64,000 nucleotides of DNA from NCBI RefSeq assembly GCF_965203655.1, contig NZ_CBDBDD010000003.1, positions 186,001 through 250,000 on the forward strand. Reading direction: 5' to 3'. The DNA is from Poriferisodalis sp965203655 (GTDB taxonomy: Bacteria; Actinomycetota; Acidimicrobiia; Acidimicrobiales; Poriferisodalaceae). The translations under genes were made by a program, and so were the position numbers. Below are positions 1 to 8,358 of the stretch, one piece after another. The notes beneath the pieces were generated by a model. It saw nothing but the letters and a program-made list of their open reading frames with translations. It was not told the origin of the DNA and searched no databases. Position 1 is the first letter of the stretch. Every line of letters starts with the position of its first letter.

Positions 1-136
1 GTGCATGGCGCCGGGAGACCTTCTGGCCGTTGAGCACGATGTCGCAGTCGTCTCGCCGCCCGATGACGGTTTCGGGCCCCAGCTCGTGGCTCTGTCCGTC
101 GCTGCCGACCAAGCTGAGGCCACCCACGCCGGCCAA
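1..136 (-). CDS. FHA-domain protein, N-terminal part only
   Basis: The reverse strand encodes about 45 residues before the window edge. They contain the core of a forkhead-associated domain: V-I-G-R-R, then D-C-D-I-V-L, then V-S-R-R-H-A, the phosphothreonine-binding loop signature (GR...S..H). FHA domains bind phosphothreonine peptides, usually made by Ser/Thr kinases. The start may be TTG at 136 or GTG at 127; neither has a clear ribosome-binding site, so translation may be leaderless. The gene runs off the left edge, so the rest of its architecture is unknown. It is divergent from tRNA-Leu. Confidence 0.75.
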   Translation of the reverse strand, partial: MAGVGGLSLVGSDGQSHELGPETVIGRRDDCDIVLNGQKVSRRHA

Positions 137-177
137 GTGTAGGAGTGCGGGTCGGTGGGCTAGTCTGTTCGCCCCAC

Positions 178-262
178 GCGCGAGTGGCGGAATTTGGCAG
201 ACGCGCAGGCTTCAGGTGCCTGTGCCCGCAAGGGTGTGAGGGTTCAAGTCCCTCCTCGCGCA
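178..262 (+). tRNA. tRNA-Leu(CAG)
   Basis: A complete class II tRNA. The acceptor stem GCGCGAG pairs with CTCGCGC, the T arm carries GGTTCAAGTCC, the variable arm is long, and the anticodon loop CTTCAGG reads CAG. The 3' CCA is not encoded. A TAGTCT at 161-166 is a plausible -10 element. It borders a lower-GC accessory region on its 3' side, the usual arrangement for integration at a tRNA. Confidence 0.95.
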
Positions 263-302
263 CTGCAGCGAGATCGGCATCTGGGTGTAACCGAGAACAC
301 TG

Positions 303-389
303 TTTCCAGTTTTCTCATTTTCTGGGCGGCGTGTCGCGAGTCGGCATGAAGTGAGAAGATAATTTCCAGTTTTCTCATTTTGTGGGCGG
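303..389 (+). repeat. Pair of 27-bp direct repeats upstream of the Fic gene
   Basis: Copies at 303-329 and 363-389 differ at one base and start 60 bp apart. Each contains TTTCCAGTTTTCTCATTTT, strikingly A/T-rich for this genome. A GATAAT at 358-363 looks like a -10 box, so the second copy would cover the transcription start and the first would lie about 40-65 bp upstream of it. Two identical sites in this position suggest a repressor or autoregulator operator. The Fic protein downstream has C-terminal helix-turn-helix segments and could be the binder. The binding role is inference. Confidence 0.6.
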
Positions 390-402
390 GTACCGTGAGA
401 CG

Positions 403-1824
403 GTGGGCCGCTACACCATTCACCAGCTACCGGCACACGAGATTCCTCCCGTGTCCAAGAACGCTGCGCGCAAACTCGACTATCCCCCGGGGAGCTTCGC
501 GGCATACCACCCCGATTCGCTCCTGACACCCGGCATCACCGCGCCCCCCCACTGGCACAGTGCAGCTCGTGCAGCCGAAGCTGCAATCAAGGAGTTCGAA
601 GACCGGCACGGAGACGTCGCCGGTCGCGTTGGCTGGGCGCTCCAGAGGTCTGAGAGTGTCGGCTCCAGCACCATCGAAGATGTGAATCCCTCTCTGCGGA
701 GGGTGGCCAGGGCCGAGGCCGTCACCAGAGGAGGCGACGACCCCCGGGATAAAGCGGCGAAGGAGGCGATCGGCAGCATCGAGGCGACCCGTCTCGCCGC
801 AGAGATCGGAGATGCAGCAGGGCCCGTCACCTTGGACGACCTTCTCGCTGTCCACACCACGTTGATGGACCACACCTCTGTACCCGAGTTGGGCGGGCAT
901 CTGCGCCTGAGTTGGGTGCTCATCGGCGGGGTGCTGGGCGGCTACCCGCCGCCTGCCTATGTGGCCCCGCCGGCCGAAGAGGTGCCCGGGCTGATGGAGG
1001 ACCTCGTTGAGTACATCAACAGCACCGACCATCACCCGGTCATCGCAGCTGCGATTGCCCATGTCCAGTTCGAGTCGATTCACCCGTTCCGCGACGGGAA
1101 CGGGAGAGCCGGCCGAGCCCTGATGCAGACGATCCTCCGCAAGGGAGGCATCACCCGCTACACCACGCCGCCTGTCAGCGCCGTTCTTGCTTTCAACCGC
1201 GACGGGTACATCGATGCTCTCGCGGAGTCCCGCTTCGAGGGGGCGGCGGGCTCGTCCGATCAAGCGGCATCGCTTGACTCGTGGGTGTCGCTCTTTTGCA
1301 CGACGGCCGAGTCCTCTTGCGATTACGCGGAGGGGCTCATTGCACGGATCGATGCGGCCACTCGAGCATGGGATGGCAAGCTCGGGAGCCGGAGACGGTC
1401 AGCCGCTCGAACGATTGCAGAGCGCTTGCCCGAGATGCCCGTGTTCAGCGTGCAGGGCATGGCCGAAGAATTGGGCATTCCGCCGGCGACGGCTTACCGG
1501 GCCACTGATCGGCTCGCAGCCGCGGGGATCGTCGCGCCGGTGCGAGGCAAGCACCGCGGCCGGGGTCTGTTCGAGGCTCCCGACATCTTGGATCTGTTCA
1601 AGACAGGCGCAGAACCTGCCGAGACCTCCGGTGCGGCGCCAGAAGATTCACCCCCGCAGGCAGCTAGCCGGACCGCCACGAGAGAGAAGAAATCCGCTGA
1701 AGCCGTCCGGTTGCGCCGTCAGGGGCGGACGCTTCAGGAGATCGGGACAACGCTGGGAATGTCAGCCTCATGGGCTCATCTCGTCACCAAAGAGGTGAAG
1801 CGCGGCGAAGCCGATGTGACCTAG
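403..1824 (+). CDS. Fic family protein (AMPylation-type) with C-terminal winged helix
   Basis: Predicted Fic-domain nucleotidyltransferase of 473 aa; the family usually moves AMP from ATP to a hydroxyl on a target protein. The complete catalytic motif HPFRDGNGRAGR lies at about residues 227-238. An N-terminal helix segment SSTIED (about 88-93) matches the (S/T)xxxE inhibitory motif of self-inhibited class II Fic proteins, so no separate antitoxin is needed. A winged-helix-like region follows (M-P-V-F-S-V-Q-G-M-A-E-E-L-G-I), and a second short HTH-like stretch ends the protein. The frame is open from GTG 382, but that codon lies inside the upstream direct repeat, so GTG 403 is preferred. Target and biological role cannot be read from the sequence. 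Confidence 0.88.
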   Translation: MGRYTIHQLPAHEIPPVSKNAARKLDYPPGSFAAYHPDSLLTPGITAPPHWHSAARAAEAAIKEFEDRHGDVAGRVGWALQRSESVGSSTIEDVNPSLRRVARAEAVTRGGDDPRDKAAKEAIGSIEATRLAAEIGDAAGPVTLDDLLAVHTTLMDHTSVPELGGHLRLSWVLIGGVLGGYPPPAYVAPPAEEVPGLMEDLVEYINSTDHHPVIAAAIAHVQFESIHPFRDGNGRAGRALMQTILRKGGITRYTTPPVSAVLAFNRDGYIDALAESRFEGAAGSSDQAASLDSWVSLFCTTAESSCDYAEGLIARIDAATRAWDGKLGSRRRSAARTIAERLPEMPVFSVQGMAEELGIPPATAYRATDRLAAAGIVAPVRGKHRGRGLFEAPDILDLFKTGAEPAETSGAAPEDSPPQAASRTATREKKSAEAVRLRRQGRTLQEIGTTLGMSASWAHLVTKEVKRGEADVT

Positions 1825-1864
1825 TCCGATGGTCGAGGCCAGGCGAATTGGGGAGAGAGGTGTC

Positions 1865-2059
1865 GTGCTGGACATGCCTGAGGAGCGATCCGATGTAGCG
1901 GACGTTGATGCCGTCATGGCCGCTCTCGCTGATCGGCCTGACCTTGTCGTCATGCCTCAGATCGACGCCGATTCTCTGGGCTCCCCAGATGCATCGGAGA
2001 TCGTCGGGGTCTTTCGCGCCAACAGAGCGCGGGCCAATCGCAGGTTGCTGGCCGATTGA
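1865..2059 (+). CDS. Small acidic protein of unknown function (64 aa)
   Basis: Short ORF starting at GTG 1865, four bases after a purine-rich site (GGAGAGAGG near 1851-1860). Its TGA lies about 40 bases before the chosen start of the DUF4238 gene and would overlap that gene if translation began at TTG 2056. The product is acidic at the N terminus (MLDMPEERSDVADVDAVMAA) and basic at the C terminus (R-A-N-R-A-R-A-N-R-R). I do not recognise a family. Its position directly before a conserved-domain gene suggests a small partner or an antitoxin-like protein, but that is conjecture. It could be a non-coding open frame. Confidence 0.45.
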   Translation: MLDMPEERSDVADVDAVMAALADRPDLVVMPQIDADSLGSPDASEIVGVFRANRARANRRLLAD

Positions 2060-2097
2060 GGCGGCGGGCATCTGTGGGTGAGGGAAGTCAGGACTTG

Positions 2098-3225
2098 ATG
2101 CGGGTTCGCTTCGGGGAGATGTTGCCGCGTCTGTCGTTGTCCACGAGGGAAGCCCGGGGCAAGGTCGAAGGCGCGCTGGAGAAGATCGACGGCAGCGCAG
2201 CCGATGAGCGGAGCCCGCGCGAGCACCATTTCATTCCGCAGTTCTGGCTCAGGCAGTTCGCTGAGAAGGGCATGTTGTGCGTTCTCAGCCGCGACCCGGC
2301 TTGTGCTGCACGGAGGCAATCGGTCAAGAGCACATCGGTCGAGCGTGACCTGTACACGACGTACGCAGTAGGCGAAGGGTCACAGGCTGACGGGGAACCG
2401 GACGATGCGGTTCCGATGGAACGGATGCTCGGCGTGTTCGAGCACAGAGCCGCCGATGTGCTGCATCGGCTCGTCGGCATGGCCGATGGCAGGGATGTGC
2501 AGTTGAGCGATTTGGACCGGTACTGGATGTCGATCTTGATCGCGCTTCAGATAGCCAGACCGCCACAAGCGATGCAAGCGATGCGAGACGCGCAAGCCAG
2601 CAGCGCTACCCAGATGATGGCCGTGCTCGCCCGCCGCGGAGGTCCGGATGAGCGCATGAAGGAGGAGCTGGCCCGCGAAGCCAGCATCGACCCGAGCGAG
2701 TGGGACGACTTCGAATGGTCACCGGATGACTTCCTGCCGGGGCCGGATCAGAAATTCGACATCAGGGTGGACCCACGTACCGATGTGGCCCAACAGATCT
2801 CCATCGCCTTCGACACAGATGCCGTCATGCCGGTCTTCGCTCGGTGGTGGAACGTCATCACGCTCCCTGAGCCGATCCTGCCGATCCCGCTGGATCAAGG
2901 GGTCTTCCTGCTCCCGCCGCAGGGAGCTCCATTCCCATGGAACAACCCAGGCCTTTTGACTGCCGAGGAGATATGGGCACCGCTGTCGCCGCGGGTACTG
3001 CTGCTGGCGCACTGGAACGGGCCGGACGCACGCCATCAGCCCGCCACGGGAGAGCAATATGCCGCCCGGCTGGCGACGAAGCGCAGCGAATTGGCCTGCC
3101 GCCCATCGACCTGTGAGCGGGTCCGTCGCGTCGCCGTGGCCACCCGCTCAGACAACGCTGCCGAACTGGCAGGCATCTTGGGCGGTTCTAACAATGTTGG
3201 GCAACAACACGCGACCTTCATGTGA
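2098..3225 (+). CDS. DUF4238-domain protein
   Basis: 375-aa protein whose N-terminal part holds R-E-H-H-F-I-P-Q-F-W-L-R-Q-F (about residues 41-54), the signature opening of DUF4238. The next block, including the L-Y-T-T-Y stretch, also fits this family. The C-terminal half contains F-D-I-R-V-D and a late P-I-L-P-I-P-L-D-Q-G-V-F-L-L-P-P segment. No signal peptide or membrane segment is visible. ATG 2098 follows AGGA at 2090-2093; the frame is also open from TTG 2056. I know of no settled biochemical function for DUF4238. It often occurs as an isolated accessory gene, which fits the island here. Confidence 0.75.
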   Translation: MRVRFGEMLPRLSLSTREARGKVEGALEKIDGSAADERSPREHHFIPQFWLRQFAEKGMLCVLSRDPACAARRQSVKSTSVERDLYTTYAVGEGSQADGEPDDAVPMERMLGVFEHRAADVLHRLVGMADGRDVQLSDLDRYWMSILIALQIARPPQAMQAMRDAQASSATQMMAVLARRGGPDERMKEELAREASIDPSEWDDFEWSPDDFLPGPDQKFDIRVDPRTDVAQQISIAFDTDAVMPVFARWWNVITLPEPILPIPLDQGVFLLPPQGAPFPWNNPGLLTAEEIWAPLSPRVLLLAHWNGPDARHQPATGEQYAARLATKRSELACRPSTCERVRRVAVATRSDNAAELAGILGGSNNVGQQHATFM

Positions 3226-3325
3226 CGTGGTGACAGGGGCCGCCGCCAGACGAGCGGAAAATCCCTGGTGATCGATCCGCCGTGGCGGAATATGGTTGGC
3301 ATCTTGCGATCGAGGAGGACGAAAC

Positions 3326-4501
3326 TTGCCGACGGCGCAGCGACTTGTCGATCTCAGTCGGGTTGAGAGCGAGGTCGGGAAACTAACCCTCGGTCAGCGT
3401 GAGATTGACCTCTCCGATGTCGAGCACAACCGTGCTGCGCATGCCGACATGGTTGCTTGGAGCGGTCTCGGTTGGTGGCTGATGGCGCACAGCCTCGCTG
3501 CCTCGGGTGATCCCGAGCCGCTTGCGGTCGTCCTGCCCAAAGCGGGTTCGGCGCCAATGAGGTTCCTCGGCCGCACGGGCCTCGTGACAGCAGCGGCCAA
3601 TCGGTCGGCTCGGCTGGGATACAGCGACAAGACCGAGTTCGACTGGACGCATCTGTACAGCGACCTGCGACGTCACAGCCCGCGCCTGCCTGGTGTGGCT
3701 TGGGAGCCGTTCGATGAGCTTGACGGCGACCAGCTCCGTGTTGTTTCCGATCTGGCAAGCCCACGGCGCCAGGTGCCGAAACTCGCGAAATGCGGGCTGC
3801 ACTACCCGTGGCTGGATGGTCTCCGTCTCGCGTCCCCGGCGATTTCGTACGAAGGTCTCTTCCAGTTCGTCAATGACGCCGATGTCGTCGTTTCTGAACT
3901 CATCGACAACGTTCACAAGTGGAGCCAAGCGAGTGAGGCCTATGCGGTGCTCTCTGTCACCAGGGGGGGCGCTCGTCGCGATGATCGGCGAGTGAGCTGG
4001 AACCGGCTCCACGTCATCGTTGCTGACAACGGCATCGGCATCCCGACAGCGCTGCACAACGATGCTGCCGCCTACTCGGCAGTGCGGGATGCGGGCGGAT
4101 ATGCCGACTGGGCCGAGATAGCGGACATTGATCTGCTGCGTACGTTGGTCTTCCGCGCGTTCGGCGAACGCCAGATCCCGAATCACAATGGGTACGGGTT
4201 GCATGCGACACAAGCCAGGGCAACGAAGTGGGTTGGCGCTCTCGACATCATGACGACGGATCGGGACGGTCGTGTGATGAGGCTCGGGACTCGCGGTCTT
4301 GTCGAGGAAGACGCTGAGATCGCCGCCGGTTCACCCGAGTTGTCCGGCGCTCAAGGCACGCTCATTCACGTCATGCTTCAGGCAGTCGACGAAGAAGACG
4401 TACGCGCGGAGGCAGCACAGGCTGAGCACCTGCCGTTCTCCGTGTCAGTTTCTGACGAAGCGAGTGATCTGAAGCGCGACGCCCATCACGATGCTGCGTA
4501 G
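3326..4501 (+). CDS. GHKL-type ATPase (histidine-kinase-like ATP-binding protein)
   Basis: 391-aa soluble protein with a C-terminal Bergerat-fold ATP-binding domain. The N box is S-E-L-I-D-N-V-H-K-W-S (about 190-200), the G1 box D-N-G-I-G-I-P (234-240) and the G2 box H-N-G-Y-G-L-H (287-293). There is no dimerisation/phosphoacceptor histidine domain and no transmembrane segment, so it is not an ordinary sensor kinase. The first ~100 residues (M-V-A-W-S-G-L-G-W-W-L... L-A-V-V-L-P-K) loosely resemble STAS-like regions found fused to anti-sigma-type ATPases. TTG 3326 is chosen because GAGGAGG at 3313-3319 sits six bases before it; the frame opens at TTG 3296. The next gene begins nine bases downstream, so the two are probably translated from one mRNA. 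Confidence 0.82.
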   Translation: MPTAQRLVDLSRVESEVGKLTLGQREIDLSDVEHNRAAHADMVAWSGLGWWLMAHSLAASGDPEPLAVVLPKAGSAPMRFLGRTGLVTAAANRSARLGYSDKTEFDWTHLYSDLRRHSPRLPGVAWEPFDELDGDQLRVVSDLASPRRQVPKLAKCGLHYPWLDGLRLASPAISYEGLFQFVNDADVVVSELIDNVHKWSQASEAYAVLSVTRGGARRDDRRVSWNRLHVIVADNGIGIPTALHNDAAAYSAVRDAGGYADWAEIADIDLLRTLVFRAFGERQIPNHNGYGLHATQARATKWVGALDIMTTDRDGRVMRLGTRGLVEEDAEIAAGSPELSGAQGTLIHVMLQAVDEEDVRAEAAQAEHLPFSVSVSDEASDLKRDAHHDAA

Positions 4502-4510
4502 CTGACGGCT

Positions 4511-6997
4511 ATGCCTCCGGCAAATCGCCACGGTGACGGCTACGGGCGCCTGACCCCATCGATAGTCGAGATCAAGATGCCGCCTCGGGAAGGCGGTGTG
4601 TTCTTTCTGGACATGGACGTCGAGGCCGTCGAGTGGGAAGTCGTCAAGGCCGCTCTCAGGAGAATGCCGCCAGCCACGCTGAGCGATGCATCGCAAATGG
4701 TTTTCAGGAGTCCCAGACTTCGGTGGCGAGATTCGAGCGAGCCGGTGTCGGTGGCCGGACGAGGGTGGCCGACAACGGTGGACGAGATGGCCTCGAGCGT
4801 CGAGAGCGCGCTCGTCAGTCACGGGCTTCCGACCGTTGCGGTCGGCACCGTAGAGCTGCCGCTCGCCGCGGACCCCAAGACCAGCGCGGGTGTCTCGCAC
4901 GAAGTGCTTGCTCGATGCCGCGCCGTGGAGCTTGACGCCTTGCTGCAATCCGGAAACGCAATCTGGAGGCCCACCAAGTACCACTACCGATTGCCATCAG
5001 GACACCACACCGGCGCCTTCGTGCGCATTGCCGACGTGTTTCGCGATCACCGGGCAGCCCCGGCTCTCGGGAGCTGGCTGCATGGCTGTCTCCGAGAGAA
5101 CATCGCCTTGGTGGCCGATTCGGGGACGTTGATGCCCATCGTGCAGCATCTCGATCACGTGCTCCGGCTCGCCGCGAGGGCAACCGAAGAGTTCGCTCCG
5201 CGCGGCATCGCTGCGGTGGAAACGCTCGATTCATACCCACTCAGCCGGTTCGAATACTTGGAGCGCTTCTCCGTGTTCGAGGAAGTCGTCGTCTTGGCGC
5301 TCTTGTCGGTGAGTTCGACAGGCCGCACCTATCGCATGATCCGAGACACGCTGAAGGAAACGGCCGGTGATCACTGGCGTGCGGAGTGTCTGGTGTCGCG
5401 TGGCGATGACCAGGCGACATCGCTGCCGCATCACGACGCATTGGGGCGGCAGAGCCCTTGGCTGGCGCTCGGGGAAGCAACGCCGTTCCTAGGCCAACCG
5501 GGTTCCTGCGCAATATGCCGGCAGGTGGACCGGGCCCGGGTTGTCGAGATCGACCCTCGGTCCTTTGCCGCGATGGTGCTGCCTCAACCCACCCGCATCA
5601 TGCCCGACGTTCAGGAAGGACGACGCAACGCAAGCCTGTTCGAGACGTACCAGAGTCACTCCCCTTCGACACGCGGGGTGCGCACAGACAGCGCATTCGA
5701 CGGGGTGTGCTTGACCGAATCGGAGGCTGGGCCAGCGACTGCATCGCCCACCCTGCGGCTTCCGAACCATGGTGTGAAGTTCAGAATGGATGCGCTCTTG
5801 CGGGATCCCGCGGTCACTCAGGAGCTTGTCGCGAGCCGCGTCGCCGAGTTGGAGGCGCTACCGGGTCGAGACCGGGATCGGCAGGAGATAGCCGATGCCC
5901 TTCAGGCAGTTCGGGACGGGCAACCCGCAGTTGCCATCTGCGCCCGAGAGCAGATAGCGCTCTTCCGGCCGGCCGGCGTGAACGACGACGCGGCGATGGC
6001 CCAAGTTCTGACGATCGCGCAATCGGTGTGCCCCACCGTCGAAACCGCAGTCGTCGACGATGAATTCGACGCAGTGGCTTCGCGTGCAAATAGACAGACC
6101 TCGTTGCTCCTTGTGGCACCCGGCGTGCAGAGTGGTGCCACGTTGCAACAGCTAGTCGTGCGAGTACAGAACAAGTGTCGGCAACTTGACACACCGCCTG
6201 AGATGCACGGACTCGTCGTACACGCCCACCCTGCTGACCGGCAAACGTGGCGGGCGTTGAGAAACACGTTCCGCGGCCCGAGCGGTACCGCGCGTTTGCT
6301 GGCGTTGTGGCTGACCTACCTGCCCCGTACATCGCCATTTGAGGAGGAGTTCCGGGTACTCAGACAATTCCAAGAGGAATGGCTCGAAGGCACGTACGAA
6401 GGCACAGACGCGTTGTGGCAGGAGCGGCTCGCATGGCTGGACCCTGACGCAAGTGCCGTCGAGTCCCCGCAGAGTCCGCTCTGGAGTCCCATGAAGCTGC
6501 AGTTGCGTCTGACATCGCTCTACGGCGACTTGGATGATCGGCATGTACTCGTTGCCGTGGGCGCCGCGATGCAGTCGGCACTCCTTCGTCGCACTGATGA
6601 GCAGGTGCCGGAGTGGGTGAGGTTCGATTTGCCGAACGCGTTCCGTTCGTACTTCGACGGGATCATCCACGCCTCGATTCTGCGCTGGACCGAACCGGCG
6701 CGCGCTTGGTGGGGTGTCGACGACAACGAGTGTGAAGCGCTCATTGGTGAACTCAAGGGTCGCTTTGAAGACGATTGGAAGTGCCTCCTGCCAGAACTCC
6801 TGCTAGCGGCAGCCCAAGGCAAGGTCCCGCAGGCAGGCGTCGACAGACTGCTCGAGGAGGCATGCGCGCAGCTGCGCAGCAAGTCTTGGTCGCCTGAGGT
6901 CCTGCGGTTCGTAGAACTCGGGCGCATCCTTGTAGAGCATCTGGTGCCATCCCCGGCAGACGAGAGCGATGACGCCGCTGCCGAAACGAGCGGTTGA
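4511..6997 (+). CDS. Large PRTase-like protein, partner of the GHKL ATPase
   Basis: 828-aa protein with no membrane segment. Residues 151-180 (I-W-R-P-T-K-Y-H-Y-R-L-P-S-G-H-H-T...) resemble the substrate-loop start of orotate-phosphoribosyltransferase-like enzymes (L-x-S-G-x-H-S). Residues 197-212 (N-I-A-L-V-A-D-S-G-T-L-M) and 530-550 (S-L-L-L-V-A-P-G-V-Q-S-G-A-T-L) resemble later PRTase strands, the last one like a PRPP loop whose acidic pair is replaced. C-S-C-type residues at 333-336 (C-A-I-C) could bind metal. The last ~230 residues are helical and Trp-rich. Catalysis is unproven because the classical D-D/E-D pair is missing. The nine-base spacing after the ATPase gene argues for a joint system of unknown purpose. 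Confidence 0.6.
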   Translation: MPPANRHGDGYGRLTPSIVEIKMPPREGGVFFLDMDVEAVEWEVVKAALRRMPPATLSDASQMVFRSPRLRWRDSSEPVSVAGRGWPTTVDEMASSVESALVSHGLPTVAVGTVELPLAADPKTSAGVSHEVLARCRAVELDALLQSGNAIWRPTKYHYRLPSGHHTGAFVRIADVFRDHRAAPALGSWLHGCLRENIALVADSGTLMPIVQHLDHVLRLAARATEEFAPRGIAAVETLDSYPLSRFEYLERFSVFEEVVVLALLSVSSTGRTYRMIRDTLKETAGDHWRAECLVSRGDDQATSLPHHDALGRQSPWLALGEATPFLGQPGSCAICRQVDRARVVEIDPRSFAAMVLPQPTRIMPDVQEGRRNASLFETYQSHSPSTRGVRTDSAFDGVCLTESEAGPATASPTLRLPNHGVKFRMDALLRDPAVTQELVASRVAELEALPGRDRDRQEIADALQAVRDGQPAVAICAREQIALFRPAGVNDDAAMAQVLTIAQSVCPTVETAVVDDEFDAVASRANRQTSLLLVAPGVQSGATLQQLVVRVQNKCRQLDTPPEMHGLVVHAHPADRQTWRALRNTFRGPSGTARLLALWLTYLPRTSPFEEEFRVLRQFQEEWLEGTYEGTDALWQERLAWLDPDASAVESPQSPLWSPMKLQLRLTSLYGDLDDRHVLVAVGAAMQSALLRRTDEQVPEWVRFDLPNAFRSYFDGIIHASILRWTEPARAWWGVDDNECEALIGELKGRFEDDWKCLLPELLLAAAQGKVPQAGVDRLLEEACAQLRSKSWSPEVLRFVELGRILVEHLVPSPADESDDAAAETSG

Positions 6998-7162
6998 CCA
7001 ATCATGCAGGCCTCGGTGTGCTGAGCTGCACACACCTGAGGGCAGACAAGACGCCGGTGGTCGTCAAGGAGAATTGAGCCAGGAGCCAAGAAACCCGCAA
7101 TGACTCACAGGTAGCAGTTGCTGCAAGATGCCCGAGGTGACCTGACGAGCCTGGCCGAATTT

Positions 7163-8161
7163 CTAGCCCTCGACATCGAACCACAACACGATCTCGCCCG
7201 GCACGTACTCGCCTCCCAACCGTTCGTCAGGTTCGGTTGCCTGCGTGGCGTCCACAATGTGTCTTGACAGTGTTCGTCCGCTCGGGTTGATGATCAGCGC
7301 ATTCGGAGGGAAACGCCCGACTCGGCCGTAGTCCAGTAGGTGCGTTCGCTGGTCAAGCGGTGGTTTGTTCTTGAGTCCTTGGACAAACTGATGTTGATGA
7401 CGTAGCACTACCACAGCGTCCGTGTGCCCGAAGCGCAGCGGATCGCCATTCGAGTCGCGTGCGAAGCTGTTTTCTGTCAAGAGGCCCGAAGCGGGTGACA
7501 GCAGCGCCGTGATGGGTTCATTGATGTAGTCATCCCACACGATGACGAGAAGTGAGCGGAAGGCGGGGTCTTCGCAGTATTTGACGAATTTTCGTTCGCT
7601 AGACACGAGTGCATCTTTGACGGGATTGTCCCTCGGCAAAGTCGCGTCGCCGAATGCTGCCGCCGGACTTGGTGCGACGCGCGCCAAGAGTTGCATGTCG
7701 CTCGACGATCTGGCAGCGCCATGAGAGCGGAGATCGGGACACTTGACTTCAATGCCGAGACGGATTTGCTCGCCTTCGATGAGCATCTCGGGTTTCGGCT
7801 CGACGCCGGCGATGTCACGCTCGTGAGTCATCGATACATCGAATGGCCATGGCCAAGTCACGAAGTGGTTGACTACGAGGAGTTCCGCGAGCCACTGCCG
7901 GATGGCTTCATAGTGGTCTCGATTCCTGTCGTCGCCTCCGACGGCGGCCACGCGATCGACCATGTCGAAGGCGAATCCTGGCATCCTCCGATTACATGTC
8001 AGCAGCGCATCCACTATGCGCGCCGCGGATGTTGCTTCAACTCCCGTGGCGCGAAGCTGATCAAAGTTCCACTGAAGCCAGTGCCAGCGGTTGAACATCG
8101 GACTGGCCCAGATGTACTGGTAGAGCTGAGTGCGCCGCAATTCGTCCGTCGCCACAATCAA
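7163..8161 (-). CDS. PD-(D/E)XK nuclease-like protein, unknown target
   Basis: About 332 aa. The open frame extends to 8362, but the extra N-terminal part is low-complexity and lies over a transposase remnant in another frame, so a start at TTG 8161 or GTG 8155 is preferred. No good ribosome-binding site is seen for either. Near the middle, E-P-K-P-E-M-L-I-E-G-E-Q-I-R-L-G-I-E-V-K-C-P fits the acidic residue plus E-x-K core of PD-(D/E)XK folds. Later, L-L-V-I-V-W-D-D-Y supplies a buried strand. This suggests a restriction-like or conflict-system nuclease, but the fold call rests on a short motif. It faces the GHKL/PRTase pair tail to tail. Confidence 0.5.
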   Translation of the reverse strand: MIVATDELRRTQLYQYIWASPMFNRWHWLQWNFDQLRATGVEATSAARIVDALLTCNRRMPGFAFDMVDRVAAVGGDDRNRDHYEAIRQWLAELLVVNHFVTWPWPFDVSMTHERDIAGVEPKPEMLIEGEQIRLGIEVKCPDLRSHGAARSSSDMQLLARVAPSPAAAFGDATLPRDNPVKDALVSSERKFVKYCEDPAFRSLLVIVWDDYINEPITALLSPASGLLTENSFARDSNGDPLRFGHTDAVVVLRHQHQFVQGLKNKPPLDQRTHLLDYGRVGRFPPNALIINPSGRTLSRHIVDATQATEPDERLGGEYVPGEIVLWFDVEG

Positions 8162-8171
8162 CCGCAGTCTA

Positions 8172-8264
8172 AGAGCCGGTTCGCATGAGCTTCCGCGCGC
8201 GTGATGCGGGTGGTCCGCCGAAGTTGGTGTGGTGCCGGTGGCAGTTGTAGTCGTGCCTCCCGCG
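8172..8264 (-). pseudogene. C-terminal remnant of an IS481/IS3-type transposase
   Basis: About 31 codons ending in TAG at 8169-8171 read D-Y-N-C-H-R-H-H-T-N-F-G-G-P-P-A-S-R. This matches the C-terminal signature of rve/DDE transposases of the IS481 and IS3 groups (YN.HR.H..LGG.PPASR). Nothing upstream in this frame looks like the rest of a transposase, and I see no terminal inverted repeats. It is a decayed fragment. It ends just before the probable start of the nuclease-like gene, so an old insertion may have reshaped that gene's 5' end. Confidence 0.65.
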
Positions 8265-8358
8265 GTTCTGGCAGGGCGCGGTTCGCGATTCGAGTGGATG
8301 CACGGAGCAATGGCAACGCGGCGATGGTCGACTATGGGTGAGGTCGATGCGACAATCT

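Noticed and set aside
7015..7036. Hairpin GGTGTGC...GCACACACC after the PRTase-like gene
   Set aside because: Only six base pairs and no U-tract; too weak to call a terminator.
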